Source: Achromobacter aloeverae
GTDB taxonomy: Bacteria > Pseudomonadota > Gammaproteobacteria > Burkholderiales > Burkholderiaceae_B
Assembly (NCBI RefSeq): GCF_004121055.1
Contig: NZ_PYAL01000008.1
Coordinates: 394,918 to 458,917 of the forward strand
Direction: 5' to 3'
Length of the DNA stretch: 64,000 bases
Shown here: one piece after another, positions 49,272-59,362 of the stretch
How the letters are laid out: each line of letters opens with the position of its first letter
Position numbering within the stretch: the stretch's first letter is position 1
Translations under genes and position numbers: made by a program
The notes under the pieces: generated by a model
Database searches by the model: none
Told to the model about the DNA's origin: nothing
Seen by the model: only the letters and a program-made list of their open reading frames with translations

Positions 49272-49811
49272 TTACGCCGCCAGCGTGTCGCGCATGCGGG
49301 CCAATTGGGCTTGCACGGATGTATCGAGTACCTGGTCGCCGACGGCCACGCGCACGCCGCCGATCAGCGCGGCGTCCACCGTGACGCGCGGCTTGAGCTT
49401 CAGCCCGAACTTCAGTTCGAGCGCCGAGGTCAGTTCCTTGACCTGGGCTTCGGACAATTCGAATGCGCTGGTGATGTCAGCCTGCGCCGAACCCTCGTGA
49501 CGGTTCTTCAACGTCACGAACTGGCTGGCGATTTCAGGCAGGAGCAGCAAGCGGTCGTTCTGGGCGAGCAGCTCGATGAAGTTGCGGGCGGCCTGCGGCA
49601 CGTCGCCCTTCAGCAGACTGGTGAAAGTCTGCGCGCGCTGCGCATCGTCCAGACGCGGGTCGGCCATGGCCTCGCGCACGTCCGGGTTGGACGCCACTTG
49701 CGCCATTTCGTCCACCAGCTCGGCCCAGCCCTGCAGCCCGCTCTTCGCATCGAGCGCGGCGCCGAAAAGCGCCTCGGCGTAAGGTCTGGCGACAGTCGAT
49801 AGTTCAGCCAT
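49272..49811 (-). CDS. atpH: ATP synthase F1 subunit delta
   Basis: Peripheral-stalk subunit of 179 residues. The N-terminal helical domain ([16 protein letters not shown]) and the C-terminal beta segment ([19 protein letters not shown] with R-MRDTL) are typical. It is 12 bp after atpF. Confidence 0.95.
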   Translation of the reverse strand: MAELSTVARPYAEALFGAALDAKSGLQGWAELVDEMAQVASNPDVREAMADPRLDDAQRAQTFTSLLKGDVPQAARNFIELLAQNDRLLLLPEIASQFVTLKNRHEGSAQADITSAFELSEAQVKELTSALELKFGLKLKPRVTVDAALIGGVRVAVGDQVLDTSVQAQLARMRDTLAA

Positions 49812-49823
49812 GACGTTCCCGGA

Positions 49824-50294
49824 TTAAAGCTGCGCCTTGAGCTGGTTCAGCAGCTCGGCGTGGGCGCGGGCATCCACCTCGCGCTTGAGGATCTGTTCGG
49901 CGCCCTTGACCGCCAAGGCGGCCACGTCGTCGCGCAGCGAGTCACGCACGCGCTGGCCTTCCAGCTCGGCGTCCTGCTTGGCTTGCGCCACGATACGCGC
50001 ACGCTCGGCCTCGGCTTCGCGGCGGGCCTGCTCGATCAGCTGGTTCGCCTGCTTTTCCGCCTCGACGATACGGGCGTGGTTTTCGGACTTGGCAGAGGCC
50101 TCGATGAGGCTGATGCGCGCCTGCGCCTGAGCCAGGTCAGCCTTGCCCTTTTCGGCGGAGGCCAGGCCGTCAGCAATTTTCTGGCGGCGTTCGTCCATCG
50201 CCTTCGTCAGGGGCGGCCACACGAATTTCATCGTGAACCAGCCCAGAACGAAGAACACGAGCATCTGGAAGATGATTGTCGCGTTCAGATTCAC
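49824..50294 (-). CDS. atpF: ATP synthase F0 subunit b
   Basis: Membrane-anchored peripheral stalk of 156 residues. One N-terminal membrane helix ([20 protein letters not shown]) is followed by a long charged coiled coil ([19 protein letters not shown] onward). It follows atpE after a 135-bp gap that carries a strong hairpin. Confidence 0.96.
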   Translation of the reverse strand: MNLNATIIFQMLVFFVLGWFTMKFVWPPLTKAMDERRQKIADGLASAEKGKADLAQAQARISLIEASAKSENHARIVEAEKQANQLIEQARREAEAERARIVAQAKQDAELEGQRVRDSLRDDVAALAVKGAEQILKREVDARAHAELLNQLKAQL

Positions 50295-50322
50295 GGTCGT
50301 TCCCTTTAAACCCTTAAGGCTC

Positions 50323-50345
50323 CGGCGTCTTCATCGAAGACGCCG
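50323..50345 (-). other. Perfect hairpin between atpE and atpF
   Basis: CGGCGTCTTC (50323-50332) and GAAGACGCCG (50336-50345) form a 10-bp stem with a 3-nt loop. It lies just downstream of atpE and may stabilise the 3' end of the abundant atpE message or attenuate readthrough. Confidence 0.6.
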
Positions 50346-50429
50346 CGAGCACTCGATACTGTGCCGGCGGTAAGGCGCACGGGCGCGCCGCCGGTCTCCA
50401 TGCCCACCGCGCGCGGCGGGACTTCGCCT

Positions 50430-50722
<293 letters not shown>

Positions 50723-50805
50723 AAAGCAGAGGTACAGCGCTATGCAAGAGGATCTTGCGGCCGGCACGGGAATGCTCCCCCGCACCGGCGAACTCGGGCG
50801 TCCGG

Positions 50806-51687
50806 TCAATGCCCTTCGTGTGCCTGGCCGATGTAGACCAGAGTCAGCATCATGAAGATGAAACCCTGCAGCAACACGATCAGGATGTGGAAGATAGCCC
50901 AGATGGAGCCGGCCACGATCTGGCCAAGACCCAAGCCGATGCTGGTGGCGTTGAAACCGGTCCAGGCGCCGCCCAGCAGGGCGATCAGCATGAACAGGAG
51001 TTCACCGGCGAACATGTTGCCGAACAACCGCATGCCCAGCGAGACGGACTTGGCGGCGTATTCGATGAGGTTCAACAGCAGGTTGAACGGCAGCAGGATG
51101 ACGACCCAGATGCCGTGGCCGTGGAAGGGGGCGCTGATCAGGTCCTTGACGAAGCCGCCCGGGTGCTTGATCTTGATGCCGTAATAGAACATCAGCAGCA
51201 GCACGCCCAGCGACATGCCCATGGGCACGTTCAGGTCGGCGGTCGGGAGAATACGGTGGTAGTACAACGGGTCGCCATGGTGCGAACCCAGGCCGATCCA
51301 GCGGAACACCGTGGCCGGCAGGTCGACGGGGACGAAGTCCAGCGCGTTCATCATGACGATCCACAGGAAGACCGTCAGCGCCAGCGGCGACACGAAACGA
51401 CGCGAAACCTCGTTGTGGACGATGCCCTTGGCCTGCTCTTCGACCATGTCGACCAGCGACTCGACGAACATCTGGAAGCGGCCGGGAACGCCGCTGGTCG
51501 CCTTGCGGGCGGCGCGCCAGAGGAAGAACACCACCAGCAAGCCCATCAGGATGGACCAGAACAACGAGTCGTAATTGATGATGTTGAACTGGGCGATGGC
51601 GGACTGCTTCTCGCCAAGGTTGTTCAGATGCACCAGGTGGTGCTGGATATATTCCGACTGAGGCGACACGTCGCTGGCGGCAGCCAT
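50806..51687 (-). CDS. atpB: ATP synthase F0 subunit a
   Basis: Membrane stator subunit of 293 residues with five to six helices. The essential Arg lies in [16 protein letters not shown], paired with conserved Glu and His/Gln further on ([17 protein letters not shown]). The N-terminal extension [12 protein letters not shown] is typical of beta-proteobacteria. Upstream of atpE by 133 bp. Confidence 0.96.
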   Translation of the reverse strand: MAAASDVSPQSEYIQHHLVHLNNLGEKQSAIAQFNIINYDSLFWSILMGLLVVFFLWRAARKATSGVPGRFQMFVESLVDMVEEQAKGIVHNEVSRRFVSPLALTVFLWIVMMNALDFVPVDLPATVFRWIGLGSHHGDPLYYHRILPTADLNVPMGMSLGVLLLMFYYGIKIKHPGGFVKDLISAPFHGHGIWVVILLPFNLLLNLIEYAAKSVSLGMRLFGNMFAGELLFMLIALLGGAWTGFNATSIGLGLGQIVAGSIWAIFHILIVLLQGFIFMMLTLVYIGQAHEGH

Positions 51688-51757
51688 GTGATTCCTACCC
51701 TGTTTGCTGTCGCTGGCGCAGGCGCCAGCCGTTAGAACAAAAACTCTTGATGCGTCG

Positions 51758-52255
51758 CTATGACAACTTGCCCGTCATCAGCAGCAGCACATGCCCCTTG
51801 AGCACGCACAACAAACCGATCAACAAGGCCGGCCACACGATTTGCCCCCGACCGAAGTAAACCGTGAGCCCCAACAGCAGAACCGTCATGCCCAACTTGA
51901 ATGCTTCGCCCAGGAAAAACGTAAACGGATTGGCCCGCCCAGGTTGGTGCGCGTTGAGCAGCAACCGCAGCGCAAACAGAGAATTCGGCACGAAATATGC
52001 CCCCGCCCCCGCCAACGCCGACCAAGCTGCCGCCGACCCCGCTACCGCCCCGGCAATCACTGTCGCCAGCACCGCCATTACACCCTGGGCCATCACCGCC
52101 CGCACCAGCCCCCGGCCTGCCTTCGCATCCAGCGCCGCCTTGTCCTCGGCGCTGAGTTTGATGCCGCCCGGCTCGTACTCATGAGCGTATGCCGCATTTC
52201 CTGCGACCCGGTTCGCACCCGATGCGTCCCGGTTTTCCGTCCCATGCCCGGTCAT
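51758..52255 (-). CDS. atpI: ATP synthase subunit I
   Basis: Small membrane protein of 165 residues, AtpI/UncI family, thought to aid c-ring assembly or Mg2+ supply. It has a hydrophilic N terminus (about 45 residues) and four predicted helices (including [21 protein letters not shown] and [14 protein letters not shown]). The ATG at 52255 has a purine-rich ribosome site (AGGGGG) 6 bases before. It is the first gene of the operon. Confidence 0.9.
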   Translation of the reverse strand: MTGHGTENRDASGANRVAGNAAYAHEYEPGGIKLSAEDKAALDAKAGRGLVRAVMAQGVMAVLATVIAGAVAGSAAAWSALAGAGAYFVPNSLFALRLLLNAHQPGRANPFTFFLGEAFKLGMTVLLLGLTVYFGRGQIVWPALLIGLLCVLKGHVLLLMTGKLS

Positions 52256-52693
52256 GCCACCCCCTGGTTACGACCGCCGACTTTCATCGCTTGCCGCACC
52301 CCGGTTGTTTTTTCACCAAAGATCACCACTTATCAACCTCCCCCAGTGCCGCCTGGCTCGTTTCGCCGACCACGCCATCCGCTTTCATTTCGTAGCATTC
52401 AAGGATTTCGGACTAGCCGATCCGCAGGCACCGCACGCCGACGCTCACGCGCCGCATGGTGAATTGCAAGCGGACTGTTAAACCCGACCTATCTACCTGA
52501 AATTTCTACGAAAACCGGATAACCAGAGATGCTGCGAAAGCGCTTGGGCGCTATGCCCGGACCGCTGCTACCGGCCCGATATCGCCACCCGTGGGGATGT
52601 CTATGTAGTGATGTCTATGGTGAAGCTTGTGTAATGAAGATTCCCTGCTGACGACGCGATGCGTTTTTTAACCCGCAAGCGTCAAACTATTGG

Positions 52694-52723
52694 AGTATAG
52701 CGTGTTAGTGACGCGCTTCGCAA
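52694..52723 (-). promoter_or_regulatory. Candidate atp operon promoter
   Basis: On the minus strand TTGCGA (52718-52723) and TATACT (52694-52699) are spaced 18 bp. The -10 matches 5 of 6 and the -35 matches 4 of 6 of the sigma-70 consensus. It is about 440 bp upstream of atpI; promoters nearer the gene cannot be excluded. Confidence 0.4.
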
Positions 52724-52853
52724 ACGGAATAGCTGACTCCGCGCTGAGCGTACAACAAAATAATCAGGGACACATTTGCCGCGGCGATTGGCCCCCGCGC
52801 TGCCCGCCTTCGCTGGCTTCCGCCCCTTTGTCGCCCCGGGGCGGTCCGGAGAC

Positions 52854-52880
52854 AAAAAAAGGCGGCCGGTGAGGGCCGCC
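52854..52880 (-). terminator. Intrinsic terminator of the DUF1254 gene
   Basis: GGCGGCC (52861-52867) and GGCCGCC (52874-52880) pair; on the minus strand seven Ts (52854-52860) follow. It lies 112 bp after the DUF1254-gene stop. Confidence 0.8.
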
Positions 52881-52992
52881 CAATGCGCGATCCCGACCAC
52901 GGGGACAAGCCGTGGCCGGCCGCGATCAGCGAGGTGCCACGAAGCAGCTGGCCTGATGGCGCAGCACGCGCTCGCGGCGGGGCTTGCGGCCG

Positions 52993-54495
52993 TCAGTCGC
53001 GCCGCACCGGCGGAGGCGCCCAGGCACCATCCAGGGCGATGGTGCGCGGCCAGTACATCCGCATGTTCAACATGAACGGGCCGGATGCGGGCGTCGGCAG
53101 CCAATTGTCCTGCTTGTCGCGGCCAGGCGCCTTGTGGCGGATGTAGATATCCAGCGAGCCGTCCGCGTTGTACTTCAGCGCATCGTTGCTGTGTATGGCG
53201 TACTTGCCGGCCTGGTTCTCGGCGAAAGTCTGGTTCGGGCCATATACCGCCAGCGACCAGAACGCATTGACCGGCGGCAGTTGCCCCTTGTCGAAGTGCA
53301 GGACATAGTCCTTGTCGCCGTCCAGCGCCCGTCCCTTCGAATCGATGGAGGTCACCGGATACATGACGTCTTCCGGCACCCCGGCGCCCAGGCCCGCATA
53401 GGCGATGGCGGCCCGTCGCAGGTAATCCGTGCCATAGGTGCCTATGCCCTCGGACACGGTATTCCAGCCGTTATAGCCGCTGCCCAGGCCCGCCACATAG
53501 TCGGCGATACGGCGGCCGGCCTCCGGCCCCGCCTGGGCCAGGGCCTGCTGCACGGTGGGATCGAGCCGGCTGTAGGCCACGGGCGGATTGCCGCCCAGGC
53601 CGATACGGCGCAACCGGTCCAGCATGGGATAGTCGTTGGCGTGCGGCGGATTGTTGCGCACGGCTTCCGAGAAAATGCCCCAGAACGTGGCCGCGTCCAT
53701 CGAGGCCACCAGGTCCGCCGGCGGCGTCCGGGTATTCAGGCTGGGATCGACATTGCCCGTCACCGGCATGTAGGTCTTGCCCGTCTGGCCGTATGCCGGG
53801 CTGACGGTGCTCAGGGGCTGGACCACCAGGCCGGACTGGAACTGGTTCACGCCGGGATAGTCGGCGGAGCCGTTGGTCTGGACATGGCCCAGGACCCAGC
53901 CCATCGAGGTCGGGCTGCGCACCACCTCCACCCCGGGGGGTACCGTGCCCTGCCAGTATGGCCCCACGATGGCGAACGTCTGGGGCCGGTTGCCGACCGT
54001 CCGGGTGCCGCGGGAGGCGAACACATCCGTCCACATATCCAGCAGGCTCAGGAAGTAATAGCGATTGCCGGCATCCGGCACTCGCACGATCACCGGCTCC
54101 CGGCTGACGTCGTACCACATGCTGGAATAAAGCGTGTCGGTGCTGGGCCAGCGGACGTCCGGCGTGCGCGCATCGGGGAATGCCGTCTTGTGGCCGAACA
54201 TATTCATCGGCGCGCGGCCGTCCATCGGCGTCTGCACATTGGTGGCGTTGCGCCGCGTGAGCTCCATCAACACCATGGGGTAGGCGTATACGTACGCATC
54301 GACCGCGATGTCATGCAATTCGGCGCCGCTGACCGCCGGCGCGGCCGGGGACGACGCCGGGCTCTGGGAAACCAGGCGGAACGTAGGCTGGGGCGACTGC
54401 GCCACGGCCGCGCAAGTCAGGCCCATGGCGCAGACCAGGACGGCCAGACAGGAAAGGCGAGGACGTGAAGGGCGAGGACATGAAGGCTGACGCAT
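52993..54495 (-). CDS. DUF1254/DUF1214 domain secreted protein
   Basis: Exported protein of 500 residues. A signal peptide (start MRQPSCPRP; cleavage near AVA-QS, about residue 32) leads to a DUF1254 N-terminal part (VDAYVYAYPMVLMELTRRNAT; WPSTDTLYSSMWYDVSREP) and a DUF1214 C-terminal part (FWSLAVYGPNQTFAENQAGKYAI onward to a YIRHKAPG). Members are periplasmic and of uncertain biochemical role. ATG 54495 has AGGAG 8 bases before. It is not part of the atp operon: it is upstream of it, on the same strand, with a terminator between. Direct repeats in the signal-peptide coding region (54455-54485) are minor. Confidence 0.88.
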   Translation of the reverse strand: MRQPSCPRPSRPRLSCLAVLVCAMGLTCAAVAQSPQPTFRLVSQSPASSPAAPAVSGAELHDIAVDAYVYAYPMVLMELTRRNATNVQTPMDGRAPMNMFGHKTAFPDARTPDVRWPSTDTLYSSMWYDVSREPVIVRVPDAGNRYYFLSLLDMWTDVFASRGTRTVGNRPQTFAIVGPYWQGTVPPGVEVVRSPTSMGWVLGHVQTNGSADYPGVNQFQSGLVVQPLSTVSPAYGQTGKTYMPVTGNVDPSLNTRTPPADLVASMDAATFWGIFSEAVRNNPPHANDYPMLDRLRRIGLGGNPPVAYSRLDPTVQQALAQAGPEAGRRIADYVAGLGSGYNGWNTVSEGIGTYGTDYLRRAAIAYAGLGAGVPEDVMYPVTSIDSKGRALDGDKDYVLHFDKGQLPPVNAFWSLAVYGPNQTFAENQAGKYAIHSNDALKYNADGSLDIYIRHKAPGRDKQDNWLPTPASGPFMLNMRMYWPRTIALDGAWAPPPVRRD

Positions 54496-54811
54496 CGAGG
54501 GCTCCTTTATTGTTGGCCTGAAGCTGAGGTGCCGCAGTCCGCAAGAAGGATGCCCACTCCGGGAAAGGAGGTCCGGATGGAAGGCTCTGGGACGCAGGCG
54601 AGAGCTGGACCCGGACGCAAAGGGGGATGTCCGGGCGGATCCAGTCATCAGGTACTTTTCAGGATAGGCCCGTCACTTGAAACAAGTGTGCCCCATGCGT
54701 TTCAAGGCGCAACGACAAGGGACACAACGCGGCGTCCCTTGGTACAGGTCGCCGCGCCCGCGCTGGCGCGGCGGCCGGGGGATGGCGCCGCCGCCGGCAA
54801 GGCAACAAATG
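54496..54811. other. Intergenic region between the DUF1254 gene and the enoyl-CoA hydratase
   Basis: This 316-bp stretch contains the DUF1254-gene promoter, a perfect palindrome at 54674, and a hairpin at 54750-54773 (CGCCGCGCC/GGCGCGGCG) about 40 bp after the hydratase stop. No gene is seen. Confidence 0.5.
54674..54688. promoter_or_regulatory. Palindrome CACTTGAAACAAGTG
   Basis: A 6-3-6 palindrome about 180 bp upstream of the DUF1254 ATG. Such symmetric sites are typical regulator targets; the factor is unknown and no regulator gene adjoins it. Confidence 0.45.
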
Positions 54812-55588
54812 CTAACGATGCTTGAAACGCGCTTCGCGCTTTTCCACGAAAGCGGTCATGCCTTCCTTCTGGTCCTCCGTTCCAAACAGGGAATGGAAGA
54901 CGCGGCGCTCGAACAGCAAGCCCTCGTTGAGCGAGCCTTCGAAGGCGCGATTGACGGACTCCTTCGCCATCATCACCGAGGCAAGGGACATCGAGGCGAT
55001 CACCGTAGCCACCTCGATCGCCTCGTCCAGCAGCTTGGCGGCCGGCACCACGCGCGATACCAGGCCCGCGCGCTCGGCCTCCTCGGCGCCCATCATGCGT
55101 CCGGTCAGGATCAGGTCCATGGCCTTGGCCTTGCCGACGGCGCGCGGCAGGCGCTGGGTGCCGCCGGCGCCGGGGATCACGCCCAGCTTGATCTCCGGTT
55201 GGCCGAACTTGGCGCTGTCCGCGGCGATCAAAAGGTCGCACATCATGGCCAGCTCGCAACCGCCGCCCAGGGCGTAGCCGCCGACCGCGGCAATGACCGG
55301 CTTGCGCACGCGCTTTAGCGTTTCCCAATTACGGGTGATGTAGTCGCTGCGATAGACGTCCATATAGGACCAGTCCTTCATGGCGCCGATGTCGGCGCCC
55401 GCGGCGAACGCTTTTTCACTGCCCGTGATGACGATGGCGCCGATGCCGTCATCCTGCTCGAACGCCAGCAAGGCGCTGCCCAGTTCATCCATCAGCGCGT
55501 CGTTGAGCGCGTTCAGGGCCTTGGGCCGGTTAAGCGTCAATAGACCGACCCGGCCACGGGTTTCGACCAGCACCAGCGATTCGCTCAT
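54812..55588 (-). CDS. Enoyl-CoA hydratase
   Basis: Crotonase-fold enzyme of 258 residues. [13 protein letters not shown] at the N terminus, [11 protein letters not shown] (first oxyanion-hole segment), and [23 protein letters not shown] with second oxyanion Gly and catalytic Glu, followed by [20 protein letters not shown] with the second Glu. This matches the short-chain enoyl-CoA hydratase (PaaF/FadB-like) group. ATG 55588 is chosen because conserved sequence ([18 protein letters not shown]) begins at once. It has no obvious operon partner. Confidence 0.92.
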   Translation of the reverse strand: MSESLVLVETRGRVGLLTLNRPKALNALNDALMDELGSALLAFEQDDGIGAIVITGSEKAFAAGADIGAMKDWSYMDVYRSDYITRNWETLKRVRKPVIAAVGGYALGGGCELAMMCDLLIAADSAKFGQPEIKLGVIPGAGGTQRLPRAVGKAKAMDLILTGRMMGAEEAERAGLVSRVVPAAKLLDEAIEVATVIASMSLASVMMAKESVNRAFEGSLNEGLLFERRVFHSLFGTEDQKEGMTAFVEKREARFKHR

Positions 55589-55734
55589 GGTTGTCTCCTG
55601 GAGGCCGGCCCCTGCCGGGACCGGCAAATGTTGTGCAAGGTTGGAAGGACCGCCCCGCGGGCGGCGGAAAGTCGATTTTTTAGCATTTAGAATGCGGCAA
55701 CCAATACACATTAATCACCAGGCCACCGCACCCC

Positions 55735-57501
55735 ATGACGCATCCCGTACTTTACCGCTTGGAACCCCATGATCCGGCCGGACATCGCTACCGCGTCACG
55801 CTGACCATCAGCCAGCCCGATCCCGACGGCCAGTCCTTGTCGCTGCCGGCCTGGATCCCGGGCAGCTACCTGATCCGCGATTTCTCGCGGCAGATCGAGA
55901 CGCTGGCGGCACGCGCGGGCGGGCGGCGGCTGCGGGTACGCAAGACTGACAACCATACCTGGAAAGTGGCGCCTTGCGATGGGCCCCTGGTGGTGGACTA
56001 TACGGTCTATGCCTGGGACCTTTCGGTGCGCGGCGCGCACCTGGACGAAAGTCACGGCTTCTTCAACGGCACCAGCGTCTTCCTGTGCGTCGAGGGCCAG
56101 TCGGACCAGCCCTGCCTGCTGGACCTGGCGCCGCCCCGGGGCATCTCCGGCTGGAAGGTCTACACCAGCCTGCCCGAGGCGCGCGGCGTGGCCGGCGCCG
56201 CGCGGCGCCATGGCTTCGGGCTGTACCGCGCGCCGGACTACGACGCCCTGATCGACCATCCGGTGGAAATGGGGACGCCGCAGGTGGCCCGCTTCGAAGC
56301 CCATGGCGCCGAGCACGAGCTGGTATTCACGGGCGTGATCCCGCGCCTGGACCTGCCGCGCATCGTGGCGGACGTGAAACGCATCTGCGAAACCCAGATC
56401 GCCTTTTTCGAACCCCAGGGCAAGCGCGCGCCTTTCCTCGACAGCAGCGACCGCTATGTGTTCATGACCATGGTCACCGGCGACGGCTATGGCGGGCTGG
56501 AGCATCGCGCGTCGACCGCGCTGATGGCCGCGCGCAAGGACCTGCCGGTGAAGGGCCAGGTCGGCCAGGGCGAGGGCTATCGCACCTTCCTGGGCCTGGT
56601 CAGCCACGAATACTTCCACACCTGGAACGTCAAGCGCATCAAGCCGGCGGCATTCGCGCCCTACGACCTGCGCCAGCCCGCGCTGACCCGGCTGCTGTGG
56701 ATATTCGAAGGGTTCACGTCGTACTACGACGACCTCTTCCTGCTGCGCTCGCGCACCATCACGGACAACGACTACCTGCGCCTGCTGGGCAAGACCATCA
56801 CCACGGTGATGCGCGGCCCGGGACGATACAAGCAATCCGTGGCGCAGAGTTCCTTCGACGCCTGGACGCGGTACTACAAGCAGGACGAGAATTCGCCCAA
56901 TGCCATCGTCAGCTACTACACCAAGGGCTCGCTGGTGGCGCTGGGACTGGACCTGACGATACGCCGGGAATCGGACGGCCGCCATTCGCTGGACGATGTC
57001 ATGCGCCTGATGTGGCGGCGCTACGGCCGCGACTTTTACCAAGGCAAGCCGCAGGGCATCGCCGAGGATGCCCTGCCGGCGCTGGTGCGCGAGGCGACCG
57101 GGGTGGACGTGCGCGCTTTTGTCGAACGCTACGCCGAAGGACATGCCGACCTGCCGCTGGCCGAACTGCTGGCCGGCGAGGGCATTACCCTGCAATGGAA
57201 ACCGGCATCCAACCTGCCCAGCCTGGACGCGCGCACGCGCAAGCAAGGTGAAGGCGTGGCGCTGGCCGGCGTGGTGGAAGGCGGCGCGGCGCACAAGGCA
57301 GGCCTGTCGGCCGGCGACGAACTGGTGGCCGTGGACGGCTTGCGCGTCGCCGGTCCAGTAGGCCTGGAGCTGCTGCTGGCCCAGTACCGCCCCGGCGACA
57401 CCGTGGCCGTGCACGTGTTCCGCCGCGACGAACTGCGCGTGTTCCGCGTGCGCCTGGCAGCCCAGGCGCCGCTGGATTGCGTGCTGACAAGCGCAGCCTG
57501 A
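55735..57501 (+). CDS. M61-family aminopeptidase with PDZ domain
   Basis: Metallopeptidase of 588 residues related to glycyl aminopeptidase. An N-terminal beta domain (about 1-170) contains SLPAWIPGSYLIRDFSR. The zinc site is HEYFHTWNVKRIKP (about H291 to H295) with the third ligand Glu in LWIFEGFTSYYDDL. YYTKGSLVALGLDL follows. A C-terminal PDZ domain spans about 490-575 (GGAAHKAGLSAGDELVAVDG). No signal peptide is seen, so it is probably cytoplasmic. Divergent from the hydratase; convergent with the acyl-CoA synthetase. Confidence 0.9.
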   Translation: MTHPVLYRLEPHDPAGHRYRVTLTISQPDPDGQSLSLPAWIPGSYLIRDFSRQIETLAARAGGRRLRVRKTDNHTWKVAPCDGPLVVDYTVYAWDLSVRGAHLDESHGFFNGTSVFLCVEGQSDQPCLLDLAPPRGISGWKVYTSLPEARGVAGAARRHGFGLYRAPDYDALIDHPVEMGTPQVARFEAHGAEHELVFTGVIPRLDLPRIVADVKRICETQIAFFEPQGKRAPFLDSSDRYVFMTMVTGDGYGGLEHRASTALMAARKDLPVKGQVGQGEGYRTFLGLVSHEYFHTWNVKRIKPAAFAPYDLRQPALTRLLWIFEGFTSYYDDLFLLRSRTITDNDYLRLLGKTITTVMRGPGRYKQSVAQSSFDAWTRYYKQDENSPNAIVSYYTKGSLVALGLDLTIRRESDGRHSLDDVMRLMWRRYGRDFYQGKPQGIAEDALPALVREATGVDVRAFVERYAEGHADLPLAELLAGEGITLQWKPASNLPSLDARTRKQGEGVALAGVVEGGAAHKAGLSAGDELVAVDGLRVAGPVGLELLLAQYRPGDTVAVHVFRRDELRVFRVRLAAQAPLDCVLTSAA

Positions 57502-57521
57502 TCCAGGCAGCGTCGCGGCCG

Positions 57522-59093
57522 TCATCCCACCCGGCGGTCCTGGCCTGCCCAATACGCATCGCGCAATTGCTTGCGGGCCAGCTTGCCATTGGCGTTCTTG
57601 GGCAGCTCCTGCACGATGTCTATGCTGCGCGGCTTCTTGAAGTCCGCCAGCAGCGCGCGGCAATGCTCGGCCAGTTCCGCCGGCGTGGCCGCCGCGCCGG
57701 GCTTGAGCACCAGCACCGCCTTGACCGACTCGCCCCACTTGTCGTCCGGCACGCCGAACACGCAAGCCTCGTAGACGGCGGGATGCTGGTACAAGGCCTG
57801 CTCCACCTCGGTGGGATAAACGTTGAACCCGCCGGTGATGATCATGTCCTTCTTGCGGTCCACGACGAACAGATACCCCTCTTCGTCCATGCGCGCCAGG
57901 TCGCCGCTGTGCAGCCAGCCGTCGCGCAGCGCAGTGGCGCTCAACTCGGGCTCGCGCCAGTAGCCCGCGAAGACATCGGGTCCGCGCACGGTGATCTCGC
58001 CCACTTCCCCCACGTCGGCATCGCGGCCGTCTTCGGTGACCAGGCGCAGCTCGCCTTCGCCGAACACGCGTCCGCAGGAGCCCAGCAGCTCCGGGCGCCG
58101 CTCCATGGCATAGGCATGGTCGGCGCGTCCCAGCATCACCATGCCGCCGGTCGTCTCGCCGGCGCCATAGCCCTGGCTGAGTATGGGCCCCAGCGTTTCC
58201 CAGGCCTCGCGTATGCGGGCCGGCGCCATGGGCGCGCCGCCATAGGAAATCTGGCGCAAGGCGCTCAGGTCGTGGCGACGCAGGCCAGGATGGGCGATCA
58301 GCATATTGAGCATGGTCGGCACCATGAAGCTGAAGGCCGCCCGGTGACGCGCCGTGGCGGCGAGGAAGGCCTCGGGGTCGTAGCGCTCCTGCAGCAGGAT
58401 GGTGCCACCCTGGAACAGGAAGGGCTGCATGAACATGCCGCTGGCGTGGGTGATGGGTCCGGCCAGGGCCAGCACTTCGCCAGGCTCCGCGCGCATGCGG
58501 CCCATGACCACCTTGCGCAGCGACGCCAGCCGGTTGCCCACCGTCTGCATGGCGGCCTTCAGCTTGCCCGTGGAGCCGGACGTGAAGTGCAGCACGGCCA
58601 GGTCGCCGGGCGACACGTCGACATCCGGATTGCGGTCGGCCGCCGCCGCGATCCAGCCTTCATAAGGCCGCCAGGCCTCGGACGGCGTGCCCTCGACCTC
58701 GCGCGCGCCGGTCACGACGATATGGCGCACATCGTTCAACGCGCCGCGGATGGACGCCAGCTGTTCGGCATGGGCCGGGTCGACGATCAGCACGCTGGCC
58801 GCCGCGTTGTTCAGCGTATCCACCACTTCCTGCGCGGACAGCCGCGCGTTCAATGCCACCTTGACCAGGCCGGCCTTGTACAGCGCGCATTCCAGCTCGA
58901 TGATCTCCGGACAGTTCCAGGCCAGGATGGCCACGCGGTCGCCCTTGGCGAGGCCCAGCGCCAGCAAGGCATTGGCGAGGCGATTCGAGCGGGTTTCCAG
59001 CTCGCCGAAGCTGATCTTCCTGTCGCCGAAAATAATGGCCGGCCGATCCCGCCAATAGCGCGCATTGCGAGTGGTATATCGTCCCTGGTTCAT
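57522..59093 (-). CDS. Acyl-CoA synthetase (AMP-forming)
   Basis: ANL-superfamily acid-CoA ligase of 523 residues. P-loop LHFTSGSTGKLKA, SQGYGAGETTGGM (adenine site), GWLHSGDLARMDEEGYLFVVDRKKDMI (hinge; shown in part: DGWLHSGDLA, VDRKKDMI), and catalytic Lys in NGKLARKQL. ATG 59093 follows AGGAG and begins MNQGRYTTRN. It is divergent from a Bug receptor gene and near acyl-CoA dehydrogenase and CoA-transferase genes, so it probably activates an imported carboxylic acid. The specific acid is unknown. Confidence 0.9.
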   Translation of the reverse strand: MNQGRYTTRNARYWRDRPAIIFGDRKISFGELETRSNRLANALLALGLAKGDRVAILAWNCPEIIELECALYKAGLVKVALNARLSAQEVVDTLNNAAASVLIVDPAHAEQLASIRGALNDVRHIVVTGAREVEGTPSEAWRPYEGWIAAAADRNPDVDVSPGDLAVLHFTSGSTGKLKAAMQTVGNRLASLRKVVMGRMRAEPGEVLALAGPITHASGMFMQPFLFQGGTILLQERYDPEAFLAATARHRAAFSFMVPTMLNMLIAHPGLRRHDLSALRQISYGGAPMAPARIREAWETLGPILSQGYGAGETTGGMVMLGRADHAYAMERRPELLGSCGRVFGEGELRLVTEDGRDADVGEVGEITVRGPDVFAGYWREPELSATALRDGWLHSGDLARMDEEGYLFVVDRKKDMIITGGFNVYPTEVEQALYQHPAVYEACVFGVPDDKWGESVKAVLVLKPGAAATPAELAEHCRALLADFKKPRSIDIVQELPKNANGKLARKQLRDAYWAGQDRRVG

Positions 59094-59362
59094 GCATGTC
59101 TCCTTCGTCGGCGGCGCCGGCCGCCTGGCTAATCGGTAACCGCATGGTGCGCGAGCGTGCCCTCGCGGCGCATAACCGGCGCGAGAAATCCGATGCCGGC
59201 GCGTTATCGGCGCGGCATCATGCCGCCTCGTTATCGAATTGCCTCGGCGCGGCATCGGCCAAGGGGGGGCCGCGGGTTACACCTAGCCCACTGGCAAGGC
59301 CCAGGACGCGCCGTCCACGAATGCGCGCGGCAGTTCCATACCGATAAAAGGAGACCTCCATC
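59094..59362. other. Divergent region between the acyl-CoA synthetase and Bug receptor genes
   Basis: This 269-bp stretch contains two GGCGCGGCATC direct repeats (about 59207 and 59247) that could be regulator sites. There is no coding potential. Confidence 0.4.

Larger units (their letters stand above)
52256..52992. other. Intergenic region between the DUF1254 gene and atpI
   Basis: The 737-bp gap holds the atp promoter (candidate listed), a 14-bp near-direct repeat containing GATGTCTATG (52596 and 52610), an AT-richer patch at about 52640-52760, and the DUF1254-gene terminator. I see no gene; short open frames have no ribosome site and poor codon use. The leader before atpI would be over 400 nt if the promoter is right. 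Confidence 0.55.

Noticed and set aside
52801..52853. A third copy of the about 70-bp dispersed repeat
   Set aside because: It shares a CCCGCCTTCGC start and a CGGTCCGGAGAC-like end, but the alignment is too patchy to count.
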